Shown here: positions 43,201-51,267 of the stretch, piece by piece
How the letters are laid out: each line of letters begins with the position of its first letter
Numbering within the stretch: the first letter of the stretch is position 1
Assembly (NCBI RefSeq): GCF_003205575.1
Contig: NZ_PYBW01000068.1
Location: 1 to 57,225, forward strand
Reading direction: 5' to 3'
From: Streptomyces tateyamensis
Lineage (GTDB): Bacteria; Actinomycetota; Actinomycetes; Streptomycetales; Streptomycetaceae
Length of the DNA: 57,225 nucleotides
The notes under the pieces: generated by a model
Told to the model about the DNA's origin: nothing
Database searches by the model: none
What the model saw: the letters and a program-made list of their open reading frames with translations, nothing else
Program-made: the position numbers and the translations under genes

Positions 43201-43814
43201 CCCGGCTCGCCGCCAGCACCGGTGACGGGCACATCCGGTGCTGGGACCTCCCCTCCGGAGCGCTTGTGTGGGAGCAGCAGGCCCATGCCGGCCGCGTGCG
43301 GTCGCTGGCGTTCGATGCCGAGGGGCACCTGCTCGCGGCCAGCGGCGGCGACGGCTCCGTACACCTCTGGGACTCGCGCACGGGCCGCCACCTCAGCCGG
43401 TTCGTGAACCCCGGAGGGTGGGCGCGGTCGATCGCTGTCGATGCCACGGGCGCCCACCTCGCGGTGGGCTCCGGCACCGGGGAGATCCACGTCCGCGACG
43501 TCCGGACCGGCCAGTTCACCGCACACCTGTCCGGACACGTCGGCCGGGTCCTCATGATGGCCTTCGGCGACGATCCCGACCGGCTGCTGTCGGCCGCCGC
43601 TGACGGAACTGTGCGGGCCTGGTCGCTCGGCCGCCAGCACCAGCTCGCCGAGGTACGTGTCGACGCGACGCTGAACTGCGCCGCCGCCGACCCCGGTACG
43701 GGTCGCGTGCTCGTCGGGAGCGCGGCCGGCCCGGCGTCGCTGCAGCTCCATCACGGGCAGACCGTGGATCATGTGGCGGAACCCGCCGACAGCCGAGGAG
43801 AAGGACGAATCTGA
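40257..43814 (+). CDS. XRE - NB-ARC ATPase - WD40 propeller regulator (STAND family)
   Basis: The product is 1185 aa from a GTG at 40257 with GGGGGG five bases upstream. Residues ~8-60 are an XRE helix-turn-helix (REALRMTVRGFAAHLGVSDR, then TVSKWEAGG). Residues ~125-400 are an NB-ARC STAND ATPase: Walker A GPGGFGKT at 130-137, Walker B LLVIDN ending at Asp212-Asn213, then RLVTTRN (sensor 1). A helical/winged region to ~560 follows. From ~580 to the end there are a dozen or more WD40 repeats (SGGEDGAVRVWDLAS, ASAGEDGLIRLWSP, AASGGDGSVHLWDSR). Such proteins are ATP-driven switches sensing a ligand through the propeller. It lies between the HAD operon and the ARMT1-like gene and is probably the pathway activator. 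Confidence 0.9.
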   Translation: MGTVQRWSGREAKALREALRMTVRGFAAHLGVSDRTVSKWEAGGEHLFPVTDSQALLDTVLDRADPDAVDRFRQLLDGHVRHRATTAGSYVLAPPPEPGLVHRSEDFDSVISLLAEANASGRSPVLAVCGPGGFGKTTLVTQVCEDPGVRETFPEILWVETGEGCTAARVVELISDLCVHVDGTRPALTDPEQAGFHLARVLQDRRVLLVIDNVWSAADLAPFLFGAPSCTRLVTTRNIRTCPSTAQVLRLGPMSAPEISELLTRSVSRLTRPAADRLAALCGGWPLLATVVGSNVSSDLDAGASAERAVSEARQALHAHGPQAFDVWDADQRSNAIGHAITASLRSLDEGVRITGGSSLRERYLSLAVFPATLPVPLSVLTHWWGTTHGWSASAVRQFCRILADRSLISAYLADRDAVVLHDVFRSYLKHMVGSQWEALHASLIDSYRDAGAADWSQLPAAHPYMWQQLPYHLHEAGLDDELVDLLSSTSYVARKAATIGSQSLAADAIVLGAVEPFRADSHPRHRDWHRAGTLTGAGYLLHGLRTPQDMASTLTLALVRAGDLPSGSTTETADAGGFQASWARAAAVGHGHVGAVVSVATAAGLIVSGGEDGAVRVWDLASRTLVHAFHAHTGWVFATALTHDGALLASAGEDGLIRLWSPRTGRALGVLAGHDRRVRCLSFTPDGRYLLSAAEDGNVRVWNVEELSLSHSMATCGTPLWTVSVDAAARVVAAAGEDEFVRLYDLATGALLDEKAGHRDWVRSVAFSRTGGLLASGSGDRSVVLWDTSGGRLNQVRRVDGLPARVRSVVLDGQSDLLLAATEDAVIRAFDAGGPVGEVRMPPGVDWVRALACAADGTVVAGCEDGALRLWTKSEPDGLHTVAEGSNTVWSTHITSDGGLGAVGHGDGHVELLDLPTAALHRELLGSAGRVWSVATGGRYVAAACGDGSVHVWSLDDESWALRLNGDVTRSWSVAVARSGTRLAASTGDGHIRCWDLPSGALVWEQQAHAGRVRSLAFDAEGHLLAASGGDGSVHLWDSRTGRHLSRFVNPGGWARSIAVDATGAHLAVGSGTGEIHVRDVRTGQFTAHLSGHVGRVLMMAFGDDPDRLLSAAADGTVRAWSLGRQHQLAEVRVDATLNCAAADPGTGRVLVGSAAGPASLQLHHGQTVDHVAEPADSRGEGRI

Positions 43815-43816
43815 GC

Positions 43817-44983
43817 ATGCCCAGCGCACCCGTGATCCTGAGCGGCACCCCCGGCTCGTTCGCCCGGGACGTCTTCCACGAGCGGCACCCGAAGCTCGTC
43901 CAGCAGGTGCTCGACGCACTGCCGTACGGGCCAGGCGAGCGAGCCGCGATCGAGGAGCTCCTCGCCGAGAGCATCGACGGCGTGCTGCAGCCGCTCAGCA
44001 TCAGCGCCCACGATCACCAGCAGTGGCTGCAGTGGGGTGAGAGCCTGTTCGGACGGCCGTGGGGCGATGTGCCGTTCCTGTGGGCCGAGAGCTACTTCTA
44101 CCGCAGGCTGCTCGAAGCCACCGGCTACTTCCGGCCCGGGGTTTGGCAGGGCATCGACCCATTCGCACCGTTCAAGGACGCCGAACTCGCCGGCCCGGCC
44201 GTCGACGCCGAGCTGGCGGCCCTCGGCGACCTGCCCTCGGACTTCACCGACAAGCGGGCCGCCGCGCTTCTCTCCTCGGCGCTCTGGGGCAACCGCGCCG
44301 ACCTGAGCTTCCAGATCACGGCGGAGGCCGGAGGGTCGATCGCGTCCGACCTGGTGGCCGACGACAGCGAGTCGCTCTGGGCCGAGCTGGAGCGGGCCGA
44401 ATGCGGGCGTGTCTGCATCATCGCGGACAACGCCGGCCGGGAGCTCCTGCCGGACCTGGTGCTGGTCGACCACCTCCTGGCTTCCGGCCTGGCGGCGCAG
44501 GTCGTCGTGTACGTGAAGCCGCAGCCGTACTACGTGTCGGACGCGACGATGGCCGATGTCCTCGCCACCGTCGAGCGCCTGCGCACCGCCACCACTGCGG
44601 CTGCCGCGACGATCGGCGAACGGCTGTGGCGAGCGATGAACAGCGGCGCGCTCGTGATCCGCACGCACCCGTTCTTCTGCGCGCCGCTGCCGTTCCACGA
44701 CATGCCCGCCGACCTCCGGTCCGAGTTCGTCGGCGCAGCGATGACGATCCTCAAGGGCGACCTCAACTACCGGCGGCTGGTGGGCGATCAGCTGTGGCCG
44801 CCCACCACTGGGTTCGCCGAGGTGGCCAGCCACTTCCCCTCAGCCGTCACGGCCCTGCGGACGCTGAAGTCGGACGTGATCGTCGGCGTGGATGCTGCCG
44901 TCGTCGCTCAGCTCGACAGCGCCGGGACGGCGTGGCGTACCAACGGCCGCCACGCCGTCATCCAGGTCGACCTCCGCCGGTAG
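43817..44983 (+). CDS. ARMT1/DUF89-like damage-control phosphatase
   Basis: The product is 388 aa; the ATG at 43817 is two bases after the regulator's stop, so the genes are coupled. Residues D204-N205...E209 (CIIADNAGRELLPDLVLVDH) and K313-G314-D315-L316-N317-Y318-R319 (KGDLNYRRLVGD) are the metal and phosphate motifs of the DUF89 family (human ARMT1 type). Members remove phosphate from sugar phosphates and damaged phospho-metabolites with Co/Mn/Ni. The N-terminal ~130 residues are the helical ARMT1-type domain (WAESYFYRRLLEATGYF). In this cluster it may hydrolyse a phosphorylated pathway intermediate or clear a toxic one. Confidence 0.85.
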   Translation: MPSAPVILSGTPGSFARDVFHERHPKLVQQVLDALPYGPGERAAIEELLAESIDGVLQPLSISAHDHQQWLQWGESLFGRPWGDVPFLWAESYFYRRLLEATGYFRPGVWQGIDPFAPFKDAELAGPAVDAELAALGDLPSDFTDKRAAALLSSALWGNRADLSFQITAEAGGSIASDLVADDSESLWAELERAECGRVCIIADNAGRELLPDLVLVDHLLASGLAAQVVVYVKPQPYYVSDATMADVLATVERLRTATTAAAATIGERLWRAMNSGALVIRTHPFFCAPLPFHDMPADLRSEFVGAAMTILKGDLNYRRLVGDQLWPPTTGFAEVASHFPSAVTALRTLKSDVIVGVDAAVVAQLDSAGTAWRTNGRHAVIQVDLRR

Positions 44984-45071
44984 TCGAAGCGCCGCCCGTC
45001 TGCCGCGCTGTCCTCGCTCGTCTGGGCCCGACAACCGTCGGAGGTGAACAGTGGCGGGTGCGGCGTGAACC

Positions 45072-45407
45072 TCAGTCCAGGTTCCAGGTCGTTCCGGCGA
45101 GGAGACCGTCGAAGGCGAGGGCTCTCATGGCGGTGTCGAAGTCGTCCCACTCGTGCTCGGGTTCGGTGTAGTGCTCGTCGAAGTCGGCGCGGGTGAGGTC
45201 GGGCTCGCGCCATTCGTGGGCGCAGCGGCAGCGGACGAAGATCTGGTCGTGGACGGCGAGGAGGAGCCAGTCGCGGCGGGCGCCGCAGCCGGTGCAGGTG
45301 ATGGTGATGCCGCGCGGGTTGAGCTCGGCGGGGTATGGGACGGCGCGGATGACGGCACGCGCGGGTTCGGGGGCGGGGTTGTAGAAGTCGTGGTCGTAGT
45401 CGGTCAT
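45072..45407 (-). CDS. Small zinc-ribbon-like hypothetical protein
   Basis: The product is 111 aa from the ATG at 45407, with GAAGGGA upstream. CTGCGARRDWLLLAV and then FVRCRCAHEW give a probable four-Cys zinc site. Asp/Glu-rich segments follow (HYTEPEHEWDDFDTAMRA). No family is recognised. It lies between the cargo cluster and the relaxase and is transcribed in the same direction as the mobilisation genes, but 270 bp of non-coding DNA with a terminator-like hairpin separates them. It could serve transfer or be independent. Confidence 0.6.
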   Translation of the reverse strand: MTDYDHDFYNPAPEPARAVIRAVPYPAELNPRGITITCTGCGARRDWLLLAVHDQIFVRCRCAHEWREPDLTRADFDEHYTEPEHEWDDFDTAMRALAFDGLLAGTTWNLD

Positions 45408-45635
45408 ACGGTCCCTTCGGGTTGGCAGCGGGGCAGCAAGGGACCATACGACGTACGCTGCCGGAATGGATCCCTCCCAGCGCGAAGGACATCGAATCGA
45501 CACCGTCACCTTGCTGCAGGGTAGTTGTGGCGCTCCGGCCACGCCGGATTCCTCGCGGCGGTCCGCTTCGTTGGCTGGTCCTGCCTTCGCCAGCGGCTGG
45601 CGGGTGACGTCCGTGCTGGGCGGGATTGGGGGGGT

Positions 45636-45670
45636 GGTGGGCGGGTGCGGAGGCTCCGTACCCGCCCACC
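45636..45670 (-). terminator. Hairpin downstream of the relaxase gene
   Basis: GGTGGGCGGGT (45636-45646) pairs with ACCCGCCCACC (45660-45670), 8 bp beyond the relaxase stop. It is a plausible terminator for the Rep-to-relaxase operon. The rest of the 45408-45677 gap shows no gene. Confidence 0.6.
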
Positions 45671-45677
45671 TGGGTGG

Positions 45678-47429
45678 TCAGCGCGTTCGGCGCACCTGGT
45701 CGGGGGCGACCGGCGTCGGCGGTGTGATGACCGGGGTAGCCGGTGTGCCGGTGGTGCGGCTGGTCGTGCGGGCGCGGGCTGCCCTGGTGCGCAGTTCGTC
45801 GGGGGTGGCGGCCGACGCGGGGGCGGGGAGGTTGGCGTCGCGGCGGATGCGCCAGGTGAGGACGGCGGCGGGTGAGTCGGCGGTGGCGAGTTCGCGGCGC
45901 CCGGCGGCGTTGGTGAGCAGGGTGGTCGGGTTGTGGCCGGCGGCCTCGGCCTGGGCGAGGGTGGCGGCGAGGGCTGCCCAGTTCTCCTCGGCGAGGAGGC
46001 GGGTGGCCTGGTCGGCGGGCAGGGTGCGGCGGACGGCGTCGGCCTGCCGGTCGTGGTCGGGCTTGGGGAGGAGTCGGCCTTCGAGGGTGAGGTGGGCGAT
46101 CGGCTTGGCCGCGTGCCGGGTGTAGGCGGCGCGCAGGTGGTCGGCCGCCGTGCGGGCGGCATCGGCCTGGTGGCGGTGGCCTTGGGCGGCGTGCCACTTG
46201 GCGATCACGATGGCGAGCAGGACGAGGCTGGTCAGGGCCGTGGCGGCGGCCGTGCCGTCCTCGCCCCGGCCGGTGGCGGGCCCGGCGTGGAGGAGTTCGC
46301 GGGCGGCGGAGCGCATCGCGCGCAGGTCGGCGCCGGCGGCGCGGATATGGGCGGTGCGGGTGTACTCCAGGGCCCGTGCGGCCTGGTGGAGTTCCTTCCT
46401 GCTGAGGGTCGGGCTGGTGGCGGCGAGCGTGTCGAGGACTTCGAGGCCGCCTCGGATCACCGCCTCCGCGCGGGCGGTGTCCTGGTCGTCGTCGAAGGCC
46501 GGGTAGGTGCGTTCGATGGTGGTGCTGGCCCGGTGGCGGCCGTCCGCGGGCCAGGTGCGGGGGTCGGGCGTGGGGAAGGCGGGTTCGTCGACGCCGAGGG
46601 CGAAGCGTGCCTGGATCTTCGGCTGGGTGAGGTCGGAGGCGAGCTTGCTGCCGGAGAACCAGATCGGTCCGCTCTCGTCGCCGGTGGGGAGGGCGAACTT
46701 GTAGCCGGTCACGTCGCCGGAGGGCGCGCGGCGCACGGCGAGGAGCACGCCCTTGGCAGCGAGCCGGGCGGTGAACTCCTCCTCGTCCGCGGCCCCGGCC
46801 AGGGCCTGGCGTACGGCGGTGCGCAGGCGGTCGCGGTCGGTGCCTTCCCGGCCGAGGCGCTGGGCCTTGCGCAGTTCGGAGCCCTTGGCGCGCTTGGGGA
46901 TCGCGTCCCGGTACTCGCGGGTGCGGGTGTCGGAGAGGTCCTTGAGCTTGTACTCGCGTTCGATCTTGGTGAGTTCGGCTTCGACGCGGTACTGGTCGCC
47001 GCGCAGGCGGGCCTGGGTGAGGTCGGCCCGCACGACGGTGGCGAGGATGTGGATGTGGTTGTCGGCGTGGCGCACGGCAACCCACCGGCAGGCGTCCTCG
47101 TCGCCGTCCGGGGCAATGCCGGCGGCGGCAATGACACGGCGGGCGATGGCGGCCCAGTCCTCGTCGCCGAGGATGCGGTCGTCCGGGTCGGCGCGGATCA
47201 TGCGGTGGTAGACGTGCTTGTCGATCTTCCTTCCGTACTGGACGACGTGGAGGTCGAGGGCGTCCCTGAGCTGTTCGAGGGTGGCGGACGGGTGTCGGCC
47301 AGGATCGGGGACGAAGCCGTCCCAGGAAGCGACAAGGTGAGGGTCGGTGTGCTCGTTCGCCTTGCCGGGACCGAACAAGTAGCGGAGCGCGCCGAGGGTG
47401 TCCTTGCCGCGGACGGCCTTGCTGATCAA
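45678..47429 (-). CDS. Relaxase / mobilization protein
   Basis: The product is 583 aa from the ATG at 47429, which overlaps the MobC stop by four bases. The relaxase domain occupies ~1-250: the N-terminal RYLFGPGKANEHTDPHL with Tyr17, and the metal-binding three-histidine motif RHADNHIHI (H121, H125, H127). It should nick oriT and stay bound to the 5' end during transfer. Residues ~250-583 are helical with one hydrophobic stretch (ALTSLVLLAIVIAKWHAA) and a Pro/Thr-rich tail. With MobC it forms the relaxosome. No translocase is encoded nearby, so another conjugation system must supply the pore. Confidence 0.88.
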   Translation of the reverse strand: MISKAVRGKDTLGALRYLFGPGKANEHTDPHLVASWDGFVPDPGRHPSATLEQLRDALDLHVVQYGRKIDKHVYHRMIRADPDDRILGDEDWAAIARRVIAAAGIAPDGDEDACRWVAVRHADNHIHILATVVRADLTQARLRGDQYRVEAELTKIEREYKLKDLSDTRTREYRDAIPKRAKGSELRKAQRLGREGTDRDRLRTAVRQALAGAADEEEFTARLAAKGVLLAVRRAPSGDVTGYKFALPTGDESGPIWFSGSKLASDLTQPKIQARFALGVDEPAFPTPDPRTWPADGRHRASTTIERTYPAFDDDQDTARAEAVIRGGLEVLDTLAATSPTLSRKELHQAARALEYTRTAHIRAAGADLRAMRSAARELLHAGPATGRGEDGTAAATALTSLVLLAIVIAKWHAAQGHRHQADAARTAADHLRAAYTRHAAKPIAHLTLEGRLLPKPDHDRQADAVRRTLPADQATRLLAEENWAALAATLAQAEAAGHNPTTLLTNAAGRRELATADSPAAVLTWRIRRDANLPAPASAATPDELRTRAARARTTSRTTGTPATPVITPPTPVAPDQVRRTR

Positions 47430-48169
47430 CCGCGCTTCGCCTTCGCCAGCCCCGACGCGGCGGAGTCGACTCGGTCGAGGAGCCGCAGTCCCGCCTCGAA
47501 GGCACGGTGGACGGCGGTCGCGGCGTCCTGGACCGCAGCAGGCTGAAGGTCGATGCCGGAGTTGTAGTCGCGGCCGAGCTGGTTGAGGTTGCTCATCGCG
47601 CCGGCGTGCTGGCGGCGGGTCGCCCTGAGTTCGTCGACCGCCGCATCCAGGCTCGCGTCCCGTCCGCCGAGGCCGAAACCATCCTCGGAGAAAACCTTGC
47701 GCGCGAGGTAGTGCGCCACGGACAGTTTCGCGGCCTTCGCCCGGCTCTCGATATCTGCCTTCTCTTCGGGGGTGACACGAAGGGAGACCTTCGTGTGCTT
47801 CGGGTTCTCGTCGTCACGGCGGCGACGCTTGGGCTTACTGCGCGCGTCGGCACGATCGGTGTGGGCGGGCGGTGCGGCGGGCGGCAGCTCGTCGGCGGCG
47901 GCGGACGCGGCGACGAGGTGGGTCGGCTTCTCCTGGAGTGCCGCGCCCTCGCGGTGCTCCTGCGGTGTTGCCGCGCGCGCCCTCGCGCTCGGCAACACCG
48001 CCTCGCCCGTGCCCTCCTGGGCGGGGGCGTCCGCGTCCGGGCCCCGATCAGGGGGCCGGACGCACTCGCTTGCTCCGCTGTTGTCGTGGGAGTGGTCAAC
48101 TCCGTTGCGGTCTTGGGAGCTTACAGGCTTCCCGAGCAGGCTGTGCAGGGTTCGTCGGACGGGGTTCAC
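47426..48169 (-). CDS. mobC: MobC-like relaxosome accessory protein
   Basis: The product is 247 aa from a GTG at 48169. The first ~110 residues are disordered and basic, ending in the nuclear-localisation-like KPKRRRRDDENPKHTK. Residues ~125-175 are a ribbon-helix-helix domain (VSLRVTPEEKADIESRAKAA, KLSVAHYLARKVF). Residues ~180-240 hold the MobC signature NLNQLGRDYNSG within a coiled-coil segment. It binds near oriT and helps the relaxase nick. Start overlap with the relaxase and a 290-bp non-coding region upstream fit the usual oriT-mobC-relaxase order. Confidence 0.82.
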   Translation of the reverse strand: MNPVRRTLHSLLGKPVSSQDRNGVDHSHDNSGASECVRPPDRGPDADAPAQEGTGEAVLPSARARAATPQEHREGAALQEKPTHLVAASAAADELPPAAPPAHTDRADARSKPKRRRRDDENPKHTKVSLRVTPEEKADIESRAKAAKLSVAHYLARKVFSEDGFGLGGRDASLDAAVDELRATRRQHAGAMSNLNQLGRDYNSGIDLQPAAVQDAATAVHRAFEAGLRLLDRVDSAASGLAKAKRG

Positions 48170-48377
48170 GCGTGTCGTTCCTCGATGGCGGCTGGCGATT
48201 CGGGCTGGTGGATGTGCGGGTGGACAGTGTCCGGGAGGTTGTCGGTTTGGCTGTGCCGGAATTCGCAGGTATGGGGGATGTGTCAGGCGCGGCCTTCCCG
48301 GGACCGAACGCCGCAGGGGACTGGTGTCCGCGGTTCGAGTCGAGTCCGGCCGGGTGCAGTGACCGGGCGGCGGTGGC

Positions 48378-48451
48378 CTTCTGCCGAGTGCGGCTGTGGG
48401 TCGGCAGAAGTCGGTGTCCGGCTGACCGACCGGGCCGGTCAGCTGGACACC
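48378..48451. other. Candidate oriT: two tandem hairpins upstream of mobC
   Basis: CTTCTGCCGA (48378-48387) pairs perfectly with TCGGCAGAAG (48401-48410). GGTGTCCGGCTGACC (48413-48427) pairs with GGTCAGCTGGACACC (48437-48451) with one mismatch. They lie in the 290-bp gap between the DUF2637 gene and mobC, the usual place for an origin of transfer. The second hairpin is 9 bp after the DUF2637 stop, so it could also act as that gene's terminator. I see nothing else in 48170-48377. Confidence 0.5.
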
Positions 48452-48459
48452 AGGGCCGG

Positions 48460-49395
48460 TCAGTCGGCCTCGGGGTGAGGAGAGTTCTGTTCGTCGGCTT
48501 GCTCCTCGCGGAGCTTTCGCATCAGCTCGGTGAGGCGGGTACTGCCGAGCGGAAGGCCGGCGTCGCGCACGGCCTGTTCGACGATCGCGCGGGTGAGACG
48601 GCCCTCGGCGGCGACCGCCGCGCGGCCGACCTCCAGCAGTCGCTCCATCGGCGCGCCCGGCGGACGCCCGATCGGCTTGTTCTCCGCCTCGGCGGCTTCG
48701 GCCTGGCGGGCAGGGTCATCGACCGGTTGGCCGTCGGCTTCTGCCGGTTCGGGGTCGGGCAGCGCGTCGCGCCACTCGGTGGGCAGAAGTCCGGCGGCAG
48801 ACATGAGCGCCAGGAGCGCGTTCTCGTCGCTGCGGTCCTGCGCTCGTTCCGGCCGGAGCTCCGGTTCAGGGGCGGCGGTCACCGGGTCAGCAGAAGTCCC
48901 GGTGCGCGGAAGGGCGTTCTGCTCAGGGGGAGCGGTCGCGGTGTCGTGGCCGTGGCGGGCGATCAGGATGTAGAGGTGGACGGCACCGCCGAGGGCGAGC
49001 GGGGCAAGGGTGGACAGGGCGCCGACGACGGTGTCGGTGAGCTTCAGCCCGCTGCCGGTGGTAGGCAGTTGGTTGAGGCGGACGGCGTGCAGGGCGTTGG
49101 CCCAGACGCTGGTGGCGGTCGCTCCGGCGAAGAGCGTCCAGGCGTAGGCGCGGGCGGGCCAGCGGGCCTCGCGCAGGACGAGCAGGGCTCGCACGCCGTA
49201 GGCGATGAAGCCGTCGATGATGATCGGGAACAGGTAGGTGAGCGGGCCGCGGACGTGGGTCGCGGCGGCCATCTGCCGCAGGGCGTCGTAGGACAGGACG
49301 AATCCGAGGACGCCGAGCAGGGTGACGGCGAGGCGGTCCCAGAGGGTGACCCGGACGGTCGGAGTGTGGGCAGGGGGTATCGCGATGATGGTCAA
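48460..49395 (-). CDS. DUF2637-type membrane protein (plasmid-spread protein-like)
   Basis: The product is 311 aa. Four hydrophobic segments lie in the first ~145 residues (LAVTLLGVLGFVLSYDAL, YLFPIIIDGFIAYGVRALLV, YAWTLFAGATATSVWANAL, LAPLALGGAVHLYILIA), the DUF2637 pattern found in actinobacterial plasmids and integrative elements. The C-terminal cytoplasmic half is Pro/Glu-rich and ends in a helix-turn-helix-like stretch (GRLTRAIVEQAVRDAGLPLG, STRLTELMRKLREEQ). A role in spread or regulation of transfer is inferred from context only. Confidence 0.78.
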   Translation of the reverse strand: MTIIAIPPAHTPTVRVTLWDRLAVTLLGVLGFVLSYDALRQMAAATHVRGPLTYLFPIIIDGFIAYGVRALLVLREARWPARAYAWTLFAGATATSVWANALHAVRLNQLPTTGSGLKLTDTVVGALSTLAPLALGGAVHLYILIARHGHDTATAPPEQNALPRTGTSADPVTAAPEPELRPERAQDRSDENALLALMSAAGLLPTEWRDALPDPEPAEADGQPVDDPARQAEAAEAENKPIGRPPGAPMERLLEVGRAAVAAEGRLTRAIVEQAVRDAGLPLGSTRLTELMRKLREEQADEQNSPHPEAD

Positions 49396-49507
49396 GGGTG
49401 GTGCTCCAGGGGTGGCCTCGCCGCATGCGGGTATGGCGAAGCGGCGAGGCGGTGGTGGGGTGAAGTTCGGGGAGGTCGGCGCACCGGCCAGGGCGCACCG
49501 GCGCCGG

Positions 49508-50221
49508 TCAGGCGGCGCGTAGCCTGCGGCGGTCGGTGCCGGTGAGGATGGCGCGTTCGCACATCTCCGCCAGGCGGGAGGCGGTGCGGTCGCCGAGGGC
49601 GTTCTTGATGTCGCCGGGCGCCAGGTTGGTGGTGAAGATCGTCGGGAGCAGGTGCTCGTAGCGGTGGTCGACCAGCCGCAGGGTGAGCTCCTCGGTCCAC
49701 TCGGACGCCTTGGCGGCGCCGAGGTCGTCGAGGACCAGCAGCGAGCAGGTCATCAGCTCGCGCATCTCCCGCTCGGTGTCGGTGCCCTGGCGGGGTCGCT
49801 GGGAGGCGTACAGCTCGGTGGCGGTGAGCTTGTTCCAGCGCAGACGCACACCGGCCTTCAGCAGGCTGCGGATCGCCCCGTACGCCTGGTGGGTCTTGCC
49901 CGAGCCGGTGGGTCCGGCGATCAGGAGCGAGGGCCCTTGGGCGATGCCCGGGGTGCCGCCGGGGCCGGGTCGGCAGGCCAGGGTGACCTGCTGGACCCAG
50001 GTGGTGACCTCCGGGTGGTCGGCTTCGGCGAGGCGGTAGCGCGGCGGGATGCGGCGGTCGGCGAGCTCCAGCGCCGTGGAGGGCTGGTCGGTGTCGGGCA
50101 GCGGCCGGTCGGGGTCGATGCCCTTGGCGGCCAGCATCCGCTCCAGGCGCAGGACGGCGCCGGAGGCCGTCTGCGGGTCGCGACGCTCGTCCGTGCGGCG
50201 GGGGTTGGGCAGGCTGGTCAC
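49508..50221 (-). CDS. DnaC/IstB-like ATP-binding protein (helicase-loader type)
   Basis: The product is 237 aa from a GTG at 50221 overlapping the Rep-like stop (GTGA). Walker A is AGPTGSGKT (103-110) and Walker B LLVLDDLG (DD at 165-166). TIFTTNLAPGDI is sensor 1, and DRTASRLAEM is the arginine-finger and sensor 2 region of DnaC-type AAA+ ATPases. The N-terminal ~90 residues resemble the partner-binding part of helicase loaders. Next to a Rep-like gene it probably loads the host replicative helicase on the circular element. Confidence 0.83.
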   Translation of the reverse strand: MTSLPNPRRTDERRDPQTASGAVLRLERMLAAKGIDPDRPLPDTDQPSTALELADRRIPPRYRLAEADHPEVTTWVQQVTLACRPGPGGTPGIAQGPSLLIAGPTGSGKTHQAYGAIRSLLKAGVRLRWNKLTATELYASQRPRQGTDTEREMRELMTCSLLVLDDLGAAKASEWTEELTLRLVDHRYEHLLPTIFTTNLAPGDIKNALGDRTASRLAEMCERAILTGTDRRRLRAA

Positions 50222-51264
50222 AGGTCCCCCTCGTAGTAGTCGCGGGCGTCGGTGGGGTTGGCGAAGGGCCGGTACGGTGCACGGGCGGCTCCGTGCCCGG
50301 CGCGGGAGGACGCGGCGGGCTGGGCGTTGATCGCCTCGTGGACCATGCTCGGCAGCACGCTCGGGCTCATCGGCTTCGCCGCATACAGCTGCAGCCCGGC
50401 GCGGATGTCGTCGTCGCTGGTGCCGCCGTCGAGCAGGTCCTTGATGACCTTGCCGAGGTGCCCCCGCACGTTGGCCGGGACCGGCTTCGGGCAGCCGGCG
50501 ACGTACTCGGCCACCAGGTCGCCCGCGTTCACCGAGGGCTTGCCGGTGGGCGCGGCGACCAGGACCGGGCCGTCCCGGTCAGGTGCTGCCGACGAGGGTG
50601 CCGGGGTGGGCGCGGCGAAGCCGCCCCCTTTAGGGGTAGATCCATGGTCCAAGGTCCATGGTCCAGGCACGACGTTCTCCGGAGCCCTCCGGAGAGACTC
50701 CGGAGAAGCCGTCTGACCTGCACTTTCACTCGGAGCTGCCGCATTGGGCACCGGCAGGGCTGCTACGGGGGTGGGATCGGGGTCGGCGGAGAAGGGCCGC
50801 TGGGCGGGGACCGTCTCCGCGAGGGCCGCGAGCGGTTCCGGAAGGCTCCGGAAGTTCTCCGGAGCCGGCCGCGCACAGCCCTTGCCCTTCGCCTTGCACT
50901 TGCCGCACCAGCCCGCGGGCTCGTGGACGGGGCAGGCGGGCAGGCGCGAAGGGGTCGGGTGGGAGATCTTCTGGTGCTCGTGCCACTTGGTGACATGGAG
51001 GTACTGGCGCCCGTCGCAGCCGGTGTACCGGCAGATAAGGCCGGTCTCGGCGAGCTGACGCAGCTCATCCTCGGTGTCGAGTGCCGTGTGCTCGGGCCGC
51101 AGCGACCACAGGGCGCCGTTGAGGACCGCCGCGTTGTCGCGGTGGCGTCCCTCGTCGTCGGCCTGGGTGAGCAGGCAGACGAACGTGCGCTCGGCGGTCA
51201 GCGACACCGAGGCGAGGTCTTCCGAGACGGGGTACTCGGGCTTGATGGTGCGGATGCGCGCCAT
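50218..51264 (-). CDS. Replication-initiator-like protein (phage/ICE O-protein type)
   Basis: The product is 348 aa from the ATG at 51264. MARIRTIKPEYPVSEDLASV is the typical start of actinophage and integrative-element replication proteins with an N-terminal winged helix (residues ~1-95, including WSLRPEHTALDTEDELRQLA). A zinc site follows (CPVHEPAGWCGKCKAKGKGC). Then comes a long Pro/Ala linker and a C-terminal helical domain (NVRGHLGKVIKDLLDGGTSD) like those that bind helicase loaders. It is coupled to the DnaC-like gene. A role in plasmid-like replication of the excised circle is inferred. Confidence 0.75.
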   Translation of the reverse strand: MARIRTIKPEYPVSEDLASVSLTAERTFVCLLTQADDEGRHRDNAAVLNGALWSLRPEHTALDTEDELRQLAETGLICRYTGCDGRQYLHVTKWHEHQKISHPTPSRLPACPVHEPAGWCGKCKAKGKGCARPAPENFRSLPEPLAALAETVPAQRPFSADPDPTPVAALPVPNAAAPSESAGQTASPESLRRAPENVVPGPWTLDHGSTPKGGGFAAPTPAPSSAAPDRDGPVLVAAPTGKPSVNAGDLVAEYVAGCPKPVPANVRGHLGKVIKDLLDGGTSDDDIRAGLQLYAAKPMSPSVLPSMVHEAINAQPAASSRAGHGAARAPYRPFANPTDARDYYEGDL

Positions 51265-51267
51265 GGC

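Noticed and set aside
41115..43919. A 934-codon open frame opposite the WD40 regulator
   Set aside because: Mirror frame of a clear WD40 gene with no recognisable motif; codon bias supports the plus strand.
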